Source: Nitrosospira multiformis
GTDB lineage: Bacteria; Pseudomonadota; Gammaproteobacteria; Burkholderiales; Nitrosomonadaceae
Reading direction: 5' to 3'
Length of the DNA: 64,000 nt
Assembly (NCBI RefSeq): GCF_900103165.1
Contig: NZ_FNKY01000001.1
Span: 806,001 to 870,000, forward strand
The notes beneath the pieces were generated by a model that saw only the letters and a list, made by a program, of their open reading frames with translations, searched no databases and was not told the origin of the DNA. Below, one piece after another: positions 48,510 through 58,705 of this stretch (the first letter of the stretch is position 1; every line of letters starts with the position of its first letter). Made by a program: the position numbers and the translations under genes.

Positions 48510-49133
48510 TCAATAGGGCCCCGCGCCGCCAGACAGCGACCAGACGCCCATCAGCAAGAATGAGGCCGCCGCGAACCATCGTACCCACTTCATGTTGATA
48601 CGGTCAGCAAGTGCCTCGCCGATCCAGACAGCGGGCGCGTTGGCGAGCATCATGCCGAGTGTGGTTCCCAGTACGACCGCCGTCAGCGCATCATAGCGCG
48701 CTGCCAGTGCCACCGTCGCAAACTGTGTCTTGTCTCCCATTTCCGCCACGAAGAAAGCGATCAGCGTGGTTATGAACACACCGGCACTGAAAATGCGCGG
48801 ATTTTCATCGAGCGTGTCGGGCTTCAGCACCCACAAACCGAAACCGATGAACGACAGTCCGACGATCCAGTTGAGCGATTGCGGAGAGATCAGGCTTGCC
48901 AGCCAGGCGCCGACCGAAGCCGCCAACGCGTGATTAAGCAAAGTGGCAACGAAAATACCCGCCATGATGGGATAAGGCCGCCGTAGTTTGGCAGCCAGAA
49001 CAAATGAAAGAAGCTGGGTCTTGTCGCCGATTTCGGCAAGAGCAACCAGCAGGGTGGAGGTAAAAAAGGCTTCCAAGATTGAAGGTGTGGAGAGAAGAAC
49101 GGTCGGGGAATTGTAGCGCGATTCTGCTGTCAC
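48510..49133 (-). CDS. TMEM165/GDT1 family cation exporter
   Basis: A 207-residue inner-membrane protein of the UPF0016/GDT1 family, which transports Mn2+ or Ca2+ in exchange for protons. The two diagnostic acidic motifs, AEIGDKTQL and AEMGDKTQF, lie in the duplicated three-helix halves (about residues 33-41 and 130-138). Six hydrophobic segments are visible. A manganese-responsive riboswitch (yybP-ykoY type) often precedes such genes; I looked on the minus strand upstream and did not find its conserved core. Start choice is uncertain by about 15 residues. Confidence 0.93.
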   Translation of the reverse strand: MTAESRYNSPTVLLSTPSILEAFFTSTLLVALAEIGDKTQLLSFVLAAKLRRPYPIMAGIFVATLLNHALAASVGAWLASLISPQSLNWIVGLSFIGFGLWVLKPDTLDENPRIFSAGVFITTLIAFFVAEMGDKTQFATVALAARYDALTAVVLGTTLGMMLANAPAVWIGEALADRINMKWVRWFAAASFLLMGVWSLSGGAGPY

Positions 49134-49340
49134 ATATCGTTCCTTGATTCAATAAGTGATTCAAATGATCGATATTGCATGCCCATAAGTTGTCCGATGA
49201 TGATATCGGATCTATTCTGTACCTTGATTCCGCGATGCCGGTGAAGAGTCCCTTTGTCTTTGCAGGTGTTAGGGGGTAGACTCTTCGAATGTGCTGCGGT
49301 TCTAACAAAAGCGGGTCTACGATCGTTCTGTTCAGCGGAG

Positions 49341-50723
49341 ATGATCATCAAGCCTTCTGATCTTCCACCCGATTTTTCTGTCGATACACTCATCGCTGAA
49401 GCTAATCGCTGCGTCGCATGCGGGCTTTGTCTGCCGCATTGTCCGACGTACCGTATCACACAGTCTGAAGCTGACTCGCCCCGCGGACGCATTGCCCTGA
49501 TGAGCGGCGTCGCCAGCAATCGCATTCCGATGAATGCGCGCTTTGTTTTGCACATAGACCGCTGCCTTACCTGCCGCGCTTGCGAGGCAGTGTGCCCGAA
49601 CCACGTCAGCTACGGGAAACTGGTGGACGGAACCCGCGCCATGATTTCGTCATCATTCCTGGATCTTCCAAGCGAGAAAACAGCGACGCGAAAATCCCGG
49701 TTTCGGCGATGGGTGGAGAATGAAATACTCGCCAAATCCAGCCGTCTGGACGCATTACGCCCGCTCCTGCGTTTTTATGAAAGATCAGGCTTGCAAAAGA
49801 TCGTTCGAAGATCCGGCGTGCTTGGGAAAACAAGGCTCGCCGTGTTGGAGGGGCAATTGCCGCCCGTCGGCACACCTTGCTCCTTATCCGGTAGAGGCGG
49901 CGTGGCCAATACATGGCAAGCCGTTTATCCCGCAATCGGGAATCCGCGCGGCGAAGTCGGGCTGTTTCTCGGCTGTGTCGCGCGGTTGACGGATGTCGCA
50001 ACGCTCAATTCGACAATATTCGTGCTTAACCATCTGGGTTACACGGTACATGTGCCGTCCACGCAGACATGTTGCGGTGCCTTGCATCAACATGGCGGGG
50101 ACAGGCAAACGGCAACGCAACTGGCGCGACAGAATATGAGGGCTTTTGAGGGACTGGGACTGAATTTGCACGCAATCATCAGCACTGCGTCGGGTTGCGG
50201 CGTGCAATTGACGGAATACCCTTCTCATAATGTATCAGAAACGCCGCAACAGTCGATTCTTCAATCATTGCATGCGGAAGAGGAAGCCGGGAAATTTTCC
50301 GCTAAAATCATGGATATCAGTGCATTTCTGGCAAAGGCGGAGGGATGGGGCAACATAAAGCCCCAGCCATTGCCGCATAAAATCGCGGTGCATGAGCCAT
50401 GCAGTCTGCGCAATGTCTTGCGCGGTTCGGCACATCCCTATGCGTTGCTGGCGCGCATTCCGGACGCGCAGATTACTCCGCTGGCGGGAAACGATCAGTG
50501 CTGCGGTGCGGCGGGAACCTATTTTCTGGATCAAGCAGAGATGGCGCAGGTGTTGCTGCGTGATAAAATAACCATGCTGGATGCAAGCGGCGCGCGTTAC
50601 CTTGCCACATCCAATGTGGGTTGCGCCATGCACATTGCCGGCGCGTTGCGTGAGGCAGGCTCGCAGATCGAGGTGCTGCATCCGGTAACACTGCTGGCGC
50701 GGCAGATGGGTATGCCAACATAA
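49341..50723 (+). CDS. glcF: GlcF-like iron-sulfur oxidoreductase subunit
   Basis: A 460-residue protein with two 4Fe-4S motifs ([12 protein letters not shown] and [12 protein letters not shown], about residues 25-110) followed by two CCG (DUF224) domains, marked by [11 protein letters not shown] and [11 protein letters not shown]. This is the layout of GlcF, the electron-transfer subunit of glycolate oxidase, and of related lactate/heterodisulfide reductase subunits. It is about 50 residues longer than typical GlcF. No glcD or glcE gene is adjacent, so the partner flavoprotein must be elsewhere or the protein serves another dehydrogenase. The ATG at 49341 lacks a well-spaced ribosome-binding site; an in-frame TTG at 49254 is open, so the start is uncertain. 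Confidence 0.82.
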   Translation: MIIKPSDLPPDFSVDTLIAEANRCVACGLCLPHCPTYRITQSEADSPRGRIALMSGVASNRIPMNARFVLHIDRCLTCRACEAVCPNHVSYGKLVDGTRAMISSSFLDLPSEKTATRKSRFRRWVENEILAKSSRLDALRPLLRFYERSGLQKIVRRSGVLGKTRLAVLEGQLPPVGTPCSLSGRGGVANTWQAVYPAIGNPRGEVGLFLGCVARLTDVATLNSTIFVLNHLGYTVHVPSTQTCCGALHQHGGDRQTATQLARQNMRAFEGLGLNLHAIISTASGCGVQLTEYPSHNVSETPQQSILQSLHAEEEAGKFSAKIMDISAFLAKAEGWGNIKPQPLPHKIAVHEPCSLRNVLRGSAHPYALLARIPDAQITPLAGNDQCCGAAGTYFLDQAEMAQVLLRDKITMLDASGARYLATSNVGCAMHIAGALREAGSQIEVLHPVTLLARQMGMPT

Positions 50724-50743
50724 TCTACGTTTACTGGGAAATT

Positions 50744-51370
50744 ATGCCGAATCTGGATAAATTCATCATCGGTTTCGATCATGCACTGCGCACATTGTTG
50801 ACGCCTGCGCAAACATTGCGTCCGGTTCCAGGGACTGAGTTACCAGAGGTGGGGCTGAGCGATTCAGAGAAAAGTGAATCCACCGCACTGATGCGCGTCA
50901 ACCATGTCGGTGAAATTTGCGCACAAGCGCTATATCAGGGACAGGCGCTTACCGCGCGTAACGCGGAGGTGCAGCACACTCTGAAGCAATCAGCGCGTGA
51001 GGAAGTCGAGCATCTTGCCTGGACCGAGCGGCGCATCGCAGAACTGAATGGGCGCAAGAGTCTCCTGAATCCCCTGTGGTACAGCGGATCATTCGCCATT
51101 GGCGCATTTGCGGGCATGCTGGGTGACAAATGGAATCTGGGTTTTCTCGCGGAGACCGAACGCCAGGTAGAAGTCCATCTGGCAGGGCATTTGAAGCGCT
51201 TGCCGCATCACGACGAGAAAAGCCGTGCTATCGTCGCACAGATGCAGGTGGATGAAGCCGGGCATGCTACAGCCGCCATGTCCCATGGCGGCGTGGAATT
51301 ACCCATGCCCGTGAAGCTGGCGATGAAGCTGGGATCAAAAGTCATGACAAAAACCGCATATTGGGTTTGA
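50744..51370 (+). CDS. coq7: Demethoxyubiquinone hydroxylase Coq7
   Basis: Coq7 hydroxylates the ring of demethoxyubiquinone in ubiquinone synthesis. The 208-residue protein is a ferritin-like diiron enzyme with two EXXH metal-binding motifs: the region [18 protein letters not shown], then [16 protein letters not shown], and [11 protein letters not shown] near the C-terminus, with [22 protein letters not shown] between. The length is normal. It follows the GlcF-like gene by 20 bp, so co-transcription is likely, which fits because GlcF feeds electrons to the quinone pool. It is convergent with the OsmC-like gene. Confidence 0.95.
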   Translation: MPNLDKFIIGFDHALRTLLTPAQTLRPVPGTELPEVGLSDSEKSESTALMRVNHVGEICAQALYQGQALTARNAEVQHTLKQSAREEVEHLAWTERRIAELNGRKSLLNPLWYSGSFAIGAFAGMLGDKWNLGFLAETERQVEVHLAGHLKRLPHHDEKSRAIVAQMQVDEAGHATAAMSHGGVELPMPVKLAMKLGSKVMTKTAYWV

Positions 51371-51379
51371 CGAAAGATT

Positions 51380-51796
51380 TCATGCCTCCACGATTTTGAA
51401 GTCGTGGGTTAATTCTGCCGTTTTCCCCAGCATGATCGAGGCTGAGCAATATTTTTCCGCAGAGAGTTTGATTGCCCGTTCCACTTGTTCGGGCTTCAGT
51501 TGCTTTCCGGTCACGATAAAATGAAAATGAATGCGGGTGAATACCTTGGGCTCTTCCGGTGCCCGTTCCGCTTCGATTTCCACCACGCAATCGCTGATAT
51601 CCTGACGGCTTTTTTTAAGAATCAATACCACGTCAAAAGCTGCACAACCGCCGGTTCCCATCAGCAACATTTCCATAGGGCGTGGCCCCCGATTCTTACC
51701 GCCCGCTTCCGGCGGCCCGTCCATCAGCACACTGTGGCCGCTGCCGGACTCACCCAGAAAGCTCATTCCTTCCTTCCATTCGATGCGTGCTTTCAT
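51380..51796 (-). CDS. OsmC/Ohr-family protein
   Basis: A 138-residue OsmC-family protein, most like the YhfA group. The family reduces organic hydroperoxides with two cysteines; here one is seen in LLMGTGGCAAFDVVLIL and a second in LSAEKYCSASIMLGK, so the peroxidatic pair appears to be present. HSVLMDGPPEAGGKNRGPRPMEM precedes the first. I start it at the ATG at 51796, preceded by GAAAGGGA; the frame runs on to 51901 but that would overlap the next gene. It is the downstream neighbour of the YdcF-like gene. Confidence 0.88.
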   Translation of the reverse strand: MKARIEWKEGMSFLGESGSGHSVLMDGPPEAGGKNRGPRPMEMLLMGTGGCAAFDVVLILKKSRQDISDCVVEIEAERAPEEPKVFTRIHFHFIVTGKQLKPEQVERAIKLSAEKYCSASIMLGKTAELTHDFKIVEA

Positions 51797-51861
51797 GCGA
51801 TCCCTTTCCGAAGAGTCCAAAAATGTTATTTTAATCCGGTTCGGGCGGATAGAGAATGACA

Positions 51862-52620
51862 TCACGAAGTGGTGGGGGCCGGGCTCAGTCGATACCACCA
51901 CATTCCAATGACTTCATGCAAGAACAGCCAACTCTTTTGCAGTGCGCCAGCGGTGGGAATGAATGAGAAGACATCCGTCCTATATCGTGTGGTGTATGCA
52001 GTGGCAGCAGGAACAACCTTAAATCCGGCCTGTTCGAACTCTCTGAATGCTCTCGGCATGTGCCAGGCGTGAGTGACTAGCGCGATATGGCTGACCCCAT
52101 CCTTTTTGAGTATTGCAAAGCTCTTGTAAGCATTCTCACGGGTGTTGCGCGAGCCCTCTTCCATCCATTTAACCGGAACCTCAAATTCCTTTTCGAGCAC
52201 CGCCTTCATTTGCGTTGCCTCAGAAGAATTGCTCCCGAGGGGAAATCCGCCTGCCGCCAACATAGGCTTACCCGTGAGCCGATATAGTCGCGCGGCATAA
52301 CGGATGCGCTCCAGGCCGAGCCGGTTCACGGTGTTACCGTCATATTCTGGCGCGTTGAAATAGGTACCCGCACCCAGTACTACAATAGCCTGAATGCTAT
52401 CGAGGGAATGGAGTGTAGATGGAGTCTCCAGTTTTTGCAGTGCGGTTTCAGCGACAAATGGAGTGGATAGCAGATAAAGCAGAGTCAGCGCGAACATCAC
52501 CAAGAGCTTGCCTGTTCTCGGGTGGCGCTTGAGAAGGAAAACCCCTATCGCCCCCAACAGGATAAGATTTAATGGAGGAAGCAGAAATGCACTTACCAGG
52601 TTAGTCGTGAACCAGCCCAT
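51862..52620 (-). CDS. YdcF/ElyC family (DUF218) membrane protein
   Basis: A 252-residue DUF218 protein of the ElyC/SanA/YdcF group. Two N-terminal membrane segments (LLPPLNLILLGAIGVFLL and LLVMFALTLLYLLSTPF) are followed by the periplasmic DUF218 domain with QAIVVLGAGT, RYAARLYRLTGKPMLAAGG, EGSRNTRENAYKSFAIL and ALVTHAWHMPRAFREFEQAG. ElyC-type members act in envelope biogenesis at low temperature, others are unknown. The gene lies before the OsmC-like gene on the same strand. Confidence 0.9.
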   Translation of the reverse strand: MGWFTTNLVSAFLLPPLNLILLGAIGVFLLKRHPRTGKLLVMFALTLLYLLSTPFVAETALQKLETPSTLHSLDSIQAIVVLGAGTYFNAPEYDGNTVNRLGLERIRYAARLYRLTGKPMLAAGGFPLGSNSSEATQMKAVLEKEFEVPVKWMEEGSRNTRENAYKSFAILKKDGVSHIALVTHAWHMPRAFREFEQAGFKVVPAATAYTTRYRTDVFSFIPTAGALQKSWLFLHEVIGMWWYRLSPAPTTS

Positions 52621-52722
52621 GATTAATTGGTGAACAAGAGCTCAATCTCCAGTTATTGATGTAGCATAGGTACGCGCGATATTTACATTGCTCTTTCCCT
52701 AGACTACTCTGCGATGGAGAAA

Positions 52723-52756
52723 TAAAAAAGCCGGCGCATTGATGCGCCGGCTTTTT
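52723..52756. terminator. Bidirectional intrinsic terminator after cytochrome c
   Basis: AAAAAAGCCGGCGCAT / ATGCGCCGGCTTTTT forms a perfect 10-bp GC-rich stem flanked by A and T runs. It ends the minus-strand ilvD - DUF255 - cytochrome c transcript and would also stop readthrough on the plus strand. Confidence 0.9.
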
Positions 52757-52774
52757 CCATAAACAAAATCCGGT

Positions 52775-53086
52775 TTACTTGAGGGATAGAATAAACGATA
52801 CCAGGGTTTTGATATTGGCGTCACTGACATTGGAATTCGGTGGCATCGCAATCGGTCCCCATACGCCCGTGCTGCCTTTCTTCACTTTCTCTTCCAACTT
52901 GGCTTGGGCACCTGCGTCATCCTTATACTTGGCCGCGATATCCTTTAATGCGGGCCCGACCAGTTTTTTGTCAACTGTGTGACAGTTCATGCAACCGCTG
53001 GCTTTCGCCAAGTCCGCGTTCGCTTGCGCGGTACCCACCATCAGCAAGGCTGATGCCGCAACCACTCCCATCCAGGCAGCTTTCAT
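52775..53086 (-). CDS. Class I cytochrome c (c-551/c-552 type)
   Basis: A 103-residue periplasmic electron carrier. Residues 1-22 form a Sec signal peptide ending AQA. The haem-binding motif CMNCH is at residues 32-36 and the distal methionine ligand lies in the IAMPPN segment. The mature size of about 81 residues matches soluble cytochromes c-551/c-552 of ammonia oxidisers and pseudomonads, which pass electrons to terminal oxidases or nitrite reductases. It lies 11 bp after the DUF255 gene, on the same strand, and is followed by a strong terminator. Confidence 0.95.
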   Translation of the reverse strand: MKAAWMGVVAASALLMVGTAQANADLAKASGCMNCHTVDKKLVGPALKDIAAKYKDDAGAQAKLEEKVKKGSTGVWGPIAMPPNSNVSDANIKTLVSFILSLK

Positions 53087-53097
53087 GCTTACTCCTT

Positions 53098-55197
53098 TTA
53101 TCCGTTAATTATAGAAGAACCAATCTTACCTTGAATTTCACAGACGCGCAGCAATTCCTGCAAGTCGGAGATCTCCGGTAGGCATTTAACGCCTTGGCAG
53201 ACCCAGGCGTTGACGGTGTTATCCCTTGCCGCCGGTTTATTCAGACCCGGCGGCAGCCCAAGAAGTTCCAACGGTACAGCAAATACCAAGGTGTACGGGG
53301 ACCCGCACCCCAATGCTTTTTTCCATTCCGTCAAAGCAGGCGCCTGACCACGAAGTATAACAATTTGCGGGGGCGCGAGCGATTGTTCGAGGGTTACCAA
53401 CAAACTGCAGCAGGCGCTGGCGTAGCGGGATAAGGTGGGGTAGAACAACCCCAAAGCACGTTCGGCGGCCTGTAAATAGCGAAATTCCCCGAGCAGATGC
53501 CCCAGCCGCTGAAGTGCATAAGCCGCCACGCCGTTACCCGAAGGCGTGGCGTTATCAAGACCCGGCTTGGGGCGATGTATCAATCTTTCATGGTCGTGGC
53601 TGGTAAAGAAAAACCCCCCTGCCTGTTTGTCCTCGAATTGCTCCAGCAGCACATCGGCCAGTGCAACGGCAAAATCCAGATCAACTTGACGAAACTCCGC
53701 CTGCATCAGTTCCAGCAAACCATCCAGCAGGAAGGCATAATCGTCCAGATAGGCATTGAGATGCGCCTTGCCATCCTTGCAGGTTGCCAACAGGCGGTTA
53801 TTTTTCCATAGCGTGGAACGAATAAAATCCACCGCAAGGGCTGCCGATTGAACCCAGTCGCCGCGTTCGAAGACACGGCCAGCGCGTGCCATTCCCTTGA
53901 TCATGAGCCCGTTCCAGCTGGTAAGAATTTTCTCGTCGCGGCCCGGATGTACGCGTAATTCGCGTTCAATAAAAAGTTTTCTGCGTGCTGATGCAAGTTT
54001 TTGCTGTGCTTCCTCATGCTGGATGCCGATAGCCACAGCAGCTTCCGCAAGCGGCTGGGTGATCTCCAGATTCCAGTGTTTTTGCTCGAAGTTTGGAGTA
54101 CGCAGGAGTCCGTAATAGGGTGCAACCACGGCATATTCTTCGGGTGGCAGAATCTGTGCTATTTGAGCGCGATCCCATACATAGAACTTGCCTTCCTCCT
54201 CTTCGGAATCGGCATCCAGTGTCGAGTAATAACCGCCCCCGCCTCGCATGTCTGTGCTTGCACTCACCGATGGTTGCATTTCCCGCATCACCCATTCAGC
54301 CGTTTCCTCCACCACCCGTTTGAATAATGGGTCTTCGGTGGCAAGCCAGGCATCGGTGTAGAGTCGCAGCAACGGCCCGTTGTCATAAAGCATTTTTTCG
54401 AAATGTGGAATGCTCCAGTGCTGATCCGTGCTGTAGCGGCAGAAACCGCCGCCTAACTGATCGTAGATGCCGCCCTCTGCCATTTTCTTCAGGGTGTGCA
54501 CCACCATGTGCAACGTCTCCGCATTGCCTGTGGCAAAGTAGCGGCGCACACAGAACTCCAGTTCCGTGGGATGAAGGAATTTCGGCACATCGCCGAAACC
54601 GCCGTTTACGGAGTCAAACCGGTCCTCTAACTCGGTCAGTGCCTGATCAAGCGGCTGTTCCGAAAACGCCGGGGTTGCCAGGCTCGCCGACGGCAGCATA
54701 TTGGCGAATGATCGCAATAGTGAGGCGCTCTGCCGCTCGATTTCTTCACCGCGGGCATAATAAGCCTCGGCGACGCGTGGCAATAGATCCAGGAAACCCG
54801 GTAAACCGTGGCGGGGTGCTTTAGGAAAATATGTGCCGCCGAAAAATGGTTTCTGGTCAGGTGTCAGAAACAGCGTCAGCGGCCAGCCGCCATGGCGCTG
54901 GGTTAGCATGTGAAGTGCGGTTTGATAAATCTGATCGAGATCAGGGCGTTCTTCGCGATCCACCTTGATATTGATGAAATGCTGGTTCATCGCTGTGGCA
55001 ACTTCCGCATCTTCAAAAGATTCGTGTGCCATGACATGGCACCAGTGACAGGCCGAGTAACCAATGGAAAGCAATATCGGCTTATTCCCGGTGCGGGCCA
55101 GCGTCAGTGCCTCATCTCCCCAAGGATACCAGTCCACCGGGTTTTCCACATGTTGAAGCAGGTATGGACTGGTTTCGCCGGAGAGATGATTAGGCAT
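53098..55197 (-). CDS. DUF255 thioredoxin-fold protein (YyaL/SPATA20 family)
   Basis: A 699-residue protein with an N-terminal thioredoxin-like domain (DUF255) and a C-terminal (alpha/alpha)6 glycosidase-like barrel. Seen are [24 protein letters not shown], the active-site-like [34 protein letters not shown] and [23 protein letters not shown]. Barrel motifs include [29 protein letters not shown] and [13 protein letters not shown]. The function is unknown. I start at the ATG at 55197, preceded by AGGAACCC; the frame continues to 55317 across ilvD and is not used. It lies between ilvD and cytochrome c on one strand. Confidence 0.9.
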   Translation of the reverse strand: MPNHLSGETSPYLLQHVENPVDWYPWGDEALTLARTGNKPILLSIGYSACHWCHVMAHESFEDAEVATAMNQHFINIKVDREERPDLDQIYQTALHMLTQRHGGWPLTLFLTPDQKPFFGGTYFPKAPRHGLPGFLDLLPRVAEAYYARGEEIERQSASLLRSFANMLPSASLATPAFSEQPLDQALTELEDRFDSVNGGFGDVPKFLHPTELEFCVRRYFATGNAETLHMVVHTLKKMAEGGIYDQLGGGFCRYSTDQHWSIPHFEKMLYDNGPLLRLYTDAWLATEDPLFKRVVEETAEWVMREMQPSVSASTDMRGGGGYYSTLDADSEEEEGKFYVWDRAQIAQILPPEEYAVVAPYYGLLRTPNFEQKHWNLEITQPLAEAAVAIGIQHEEAQQKLASARRKLFIERELRVHPGRDEKILTSWNGLMIKGMARAGRVFERGDWVQSAALAVDFIRSTLWKNNRLLATCKDGKAHLNAYLDDYAFLLDGLLELMQAEFRQVDLDFAVALADVLLEQFEDKQAGGFFFTSHDHERLIHRPKPGLDNATPSGNGVAAYALQRLGHLLGEFRYLQAAERALGLFYPTLSRYASACCSLLVTLEQSLAPPQIVILRGQAPALTEWKKALGCGSPYTLVFAVPLELLGLPPGLNKPAARDNTVNAWVCQGVKCLPEISDLQELLRVCEIQGKIGSSIING

Positions 55198-55223
55198 GGG
55201 TTCCTGGTCAAGATAGGTTGCGA

Positions 55224-56897
55224 TTAATCCGTCACCGCTCCCTGACTGGCTGTGGAAACCAATTTTGCGTATTTCGCCAGCACGCCCCGCGTATAACGCG
55301 GTTGGGGCTGCTTCCATTTGGCGCGGCGCTGCGCAATTTCTTCCTCTGAAACATTGAGTTGCAGCAGGCGCTGTTCGGCGTCTATGGTAACGGAATCTCC
55401 TTCCTGCACCAGCGCGATAGTTCCTCCCACAAACGCTTCGGGTGAGACATGGCCCACCACCATTCCGTAAGTGCCGCCCGAGAAGCGTCCGTCGGTGATA
55501 AGTCCCACCGAATCCCCGAGGCCTTCGCCGATGAGGGCGGAAGTGGGCGAAAGCATTTCACGCATGCCAGGGCCTCCCCTGGGTCCTTCATAGCGTATGA
55601 CAACCACGTCACCGGGCTGGATTTGCCGCGCAAGTATTGCCGCCATGCAGGTTTCTTCCGACTCGAATACGCGTGCCGGGCCAGTGATTTTAGGCGTTTT
55701 CACGCCGGTAATCTTGGCGACGCAACCCTCAGTTGAGAGATTGCCTTTGAGTATGGCGAGGTGACCCTGCGCATACATGGGATTTTCCCATTGCCGGATG
55801 ACATCCTGATCCTCGCGCGGCGTTGCGGGAATGTCATGCAATACTTCCGCCACAGTCTGGCCGCTGATGGTGATGCAATCGCCATGCAGCAGACCATGTT
55901 CAAGCAGCATCTTCATTACCTGGGGAACGCCTCCTGCCTTGTGCAGATCGGTAGCCACGTAGCGGCCCGATGGCTTTAAATCACACAACACCGGTACTTT
56001 GCCGCGCATCCGTTCAAAATCATCGATAGTAAGATCCACCTCCGCCGCGTGGGCGATGGCGAGGAAATGCAATACCGCATTGGTCGAACCGCCGACCGCC
56101 ATGATCACGGCAATCGCATTCTCAATGGATTTTCGGGTGATGACGTCACGCGGACGGATCTGCGCCCTGATCGCATCGACCAGTACTTCCGCGGAGCGAG
56201 CGGCACTCACACGCTTCTCGTCATCCTCCGCCGCCATGGTGGAAGAGTAAGGCAGACTCATCCCGATCGCTTCAAATGCCGACGACATGGTATTGGCGGT
56301 AAACATGCCGCCGCAAGAGCCAGCTCCCGGACAGGCATGGCGTTCTACCTCAAGTAATTCCTGTTCGTCGATCTTGTGCGCCGTATACTGACCGACCGCT
56401 TCGAAGGCACTGACAATGGTCAGATCTCTTCCCTTATAGCGGCCAGGCTTGATGGTGCCGCCGTAGACGAAAATGGCCGGGACATTCATTCGTGCCATCG
56501 CGATCATCGCACCCGGCATGTTCTTGTCACAGCCACCGATCGCAATGACCCCGTCCATACTTTCCCCTTGCACCGCGGTTTCAATCGAATCTGCAATCAC
56601 TTCGCGAGACACCAGCGAATACTTCATGCCTTCCGTACCCATCGAGATGCCGTCGGATATGGTGATGGTGCCAAACATCTGTGGCATTGCACCCGATTCC
56701 TTCAATGCGCTCTCGGCACTTATGGCCAGCTCATTCAATCCCTTATTGCAGGGTGTGATAGTGGAGAAACCATTGGCCACGCCGACGATGGGTTTGTCGA
56801 AATCCTTGTCACTGAAACCCACCGCCCGCAGCATGGCACGATTGGGGGAACGCTGCGCGCCCTGGGTGATGGCCTGGCTGCGTTTGTTGTCTGGCAT
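55224..56897 (-). CDS. ilvD: Dihydroxy-acid dehydratase
   Basis: IlvD dehydrates dihydroxy-acids in valine, isoleucine and pantothenate synthesis with an iron-sulfur cluster. The 557-residue protein has the cluster cysteines in [16 protein letters not shown] and [15 protein letters not shown], an N-terminal cysteine in [13 protein letters not shown], and the C-terminal [20 protein letters not shown]. It is the first gene of the ilvD - DUF255 - cytochrome c set (27 bp gap to the DUF255 start) and diverges from lgt. Confidence 0.97.
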   Translation of the reverse strand: MPDNKRSQAITQGAQRSPNRAMLRAVGFSDKDFDKPIVGVANGFSTITPCNKGLNELAISAESALKESGAMPQMFGTITISDGISMGTEGMKYSLVSREVIADSIETAVQGESMDGVIAIGGCDKNMPGAMIAMARMNVPAIFVYGGTIKPGRYKGRDLTIVSAFEAVGQYTAHKIDEQELLEVERHACPGAGSCGGMFTANTMSSAFEAIGMSLPYSSTMAAEDDEKRVSAARSAEVLVDAIRAQIRPRDVITRKSIENAIAVIMAVGGSTNAVLHFLAIAHAAEVDLTIDDFERMRGKVPVLCDLKPSGRYVATDLHKAGGVPQVMKMLLEHGLLHGDCITISGQTVAEVLHDIPATPREDQDVIRQWENPMYAQGHLAILKGNLSTEGCVAKITGVKTPKITGPARVFESEETCMAAILARQIQPGDVVVIRYEGPRGGPGMREMLSPTSALIGEGLGDSVGLITDGRFSGGTYGMVVGHVSPEAFVGGTIALVQEGDSVTIDAEQRLLQLNVSEEEIAQRRAKWKQPQPRYTRGVLAKYAKLVSTASQGAVTD

Positions 56898-57102
56898 GAA
56901 AACTCCTAGAGAAAGTTGAAAAACCGGAAAATCTTTAAATCACAGGGCACGCAGCGGCGCCTCGAGTTTTGAACCGTAATATCAGAAAGAAGGAAAGACG
57001 AGACTAGTGCAAATTATATCTTTGTTCGATTTTCTTACATGAACGGCATGAAGGAATCTCTCTGTCGAGCCCGCGTGGAACTTATTCAGAGGTTCCTTAA
57101 CG

Positions 57103-57108
57103 TATAAT
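57103..57108 (+). promoter_or_regulatory. Possible -10 element for lgt
   Basis: TATAAT matches the sigma-70 -10 consensus exactly, 32 bases before the lgt start. No good -35 hexamer lies 16-18 bases upstream, so the promoter is tentative. Confidence 0.35.
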
Positions 57109-57139
57109 CCATCATTTTACCGCAAAAAAGCCGAACCCT

Positions 57140-58027
57140 ATGCTCGTTCACCCGCAGTTCGACCCTGTCGCCATCTACCTTGGGCCCCTTGCCGTCCGAT
57201 GGTACGGGCTCATGTACCTCCTGGGATTTGCGCAGTTCATACTGCTGGGGCGTTATCGTATCAAGCGCCACCCTGAGAGGGCATTCACCAACAGCATGCT
57301 CGACGATATGCTGTTTTTTGGTGTCCTGGGCGTCATACTGGGCGGCCGCCTGGGGTATGTGATATTTTATCAGCCCAGCTACTTCCTGGCGCATCCGCTG
57401 GAAATCTTTGCTGTGTGGCAAGGGGGGATGTCGTTTCACGGCGGTTTTCTTGGCGTGATAACCGCGATGGCGCTGATAGCCAGAAAATATAAACTGCGCT
57501 GGCTGGCTGTCACCGATTTTATCGCGCCGCTGGTACCGTTGGGGCTGGGGGCGGGCCGTCTCGGTAATTTCATCAATGCGGAGTTGTGGGGACGCCCCAC
57601 CGACGTGCCCTGGGGCGTGATTTTTCCTCATGTGGACGAACTTTCCCGCCATCCTTCCCAGCTCTATGAGTTTGCGCTGGAAGGACTGGCATTCTTTGCA
57701 TTGATGTGGATTTATTCCGCCAAACCGCGGCCGGTAGCCGCAGTTTCCGGTATGTTCCTGATCGGATATGGAGTGTTTCGTTCGTTTGCAGAGTTTTATC
57801 GTGAACCGGATAATGGCTTTCTGGGTGTGCTGACGCTGGGTATCAGCATGGGGCAATGGCTGTCGCTACCGATGATTGTGGCAGGTGCCGGTATGCTGGT
57901 TTGGGCTTACCGGGCGCAGCGAAGCATGCCGCCCGGTTTGGAGCCGGCGGCTAAACCAGTTAGGCCAGATAAGCCGGATAAATCGAATAAGCTGGAGCGA
58001 AAGAAGGGCGGACGAAGCCTGAAGTAA
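57140..58027 (+). CDS. lgt: Prolipoprotein diacylglyceryl transferase
   Basis: Lgt transfers diacylglycerol to the lipobox cysteine of prolipoproteins at the inner membrane; its clients here would include MlaA, the RND adaptor and channel, RlpA and the DUF4156 lipoprotein. The 295-residue protein has seven hydrophobic segments and the signatures [39 protein letters not shown], the Lgt box [18 protein letters not shown] and HPSQLYE. The C-terminus (about 270-295) is a basic Lys/Asp-rich tail. It lies 7 bp before the methyltransferase gene. Confidence 0.98.
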   Translation: MLVHPQFDPVAIYLGPLAVRWYGLMYLLGFAQFILLGRYRIKRHPERAFTNSMLDDMLFFGVLGVILGGRLGYVIFYQPSYFLAHPLEIFAVWQGGMSFHGGFLGVITAMALIARKYKLRWLAVTDFIAPLVPLGLGAGRLGNFINAELWGRPTDVPWGVIFPHVDELSRHPSQLYEFALEGLAFFALMWIYSAKPRPVAAVSGMFLIGYGVFRSFAEFYREPDNGFLGVLTLGISMGQWLSLPMIVAGAGMLVWAYRAQRSMPPGLEPAAKPVRPDKPDKSNKLERKKGGRSLK

Positions 58028-58034
58028 GATTCTC

Positions 58035-58631
58035 ATGTCCCTGCGTCATTCCTACACGATTATTGCTCCACTTTATGACGCTTTGCTCGAGACGGCGGGT
58101 ACGGGAGTGCGCGCGGCAAGCCTCGGTCAACTGCCGCAACAAGGCGATCTCAATGTCCTCATCAGTGGCATCGGCTCCGGCCTGGATTTGCCTTATCTCC
58201 CCTCATGCCATCGTTATACAGGCCTGGATCTGACCGCCGCCATGTTGCGCCGCGCAAAATCCCGCACCGGAAGCCTGCGCATGAACCTGATTCAGGGCAA
58301 CAGTATGTCACTGCCGTTTGGGGACGGGTACTTCGATCACGTGGTGCTGCATCTGATTCTCGCCATCGTTCCCGATGCATCTGCCTGTTTGCGCGAAAGC
58401 GCCCGTGTGCTGAAACCCGGCGGAAGCGTACTGATACTCGACAAATTCCTCAAGCCGGGTGAAACCGCGTGGATCAGACGAACATTGAATCTGCTGTCAC
58501 AGCATATCGTTACCCGGCTGGATGTGGTGTTCGAGGAGGTGCTGGCGGGCGTTCCGGAGCTGAAAGTGGAAGCGGATATGCCGGTGCTGGCCGGTGGATG
58601 GTTCCGTAATATCCGCTTGATCAAAAACTGA
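58035..58631 (+). CDS. Class I SAM-dependent methyltransferase
   Basis: A 198-residue methyltransferase of the UbiE/PmtA-like group. Visible are the N-terminal YTIIAPLYDALLETAG, motif I as VLISGIGSGLDLPYLPSCHRYTGLDLTAAMLRRAK, motif II DGYFDHVVLHLILAIVPD and motif III RVLKPGGSVLILDKFLKPGE. The YAPLYD-type N-terminus and the RVLKPGGS segment resemble phospholipid or quinone methyltransferases, but the substrate is not fixed by sequence. It starts 7 bp after lgt and is probably in the same operon. Confidence 0.88.
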   Translation: MSLRHSYTIIAPLYDALLETAGTGVRAASLGQLPQQGDLNVLISGIGSGLDLPYLPSCHRYTGLDLTAAMLRRAKSRTGSLRMNLIQGNSMSLPFGDGYFDHVVLHLILAIVPDASACLRESARVLKPGGSVLILDKFLKPGETAWIRRTLNLLSQHIVTRLDVVFEEVLAGVPELKVEADMPVLAGGWFRNIRLIKN

Positions 58632-58705
58632 TCTGGAATGCAGAATAGAAGTAGAATTCTTAACCCGGTGTTAAAATCATCAACCAGATATTTATCGAAA
58701 ATCCC

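Noticed and set aside
49134-49340. Mn2+ (yybP-ykoY) riboswitch upstream of the GDT1-type gene
   Set aside because: The minus-strand leader lacks the conserved loop sequences; only loosely similar purine runs occur.
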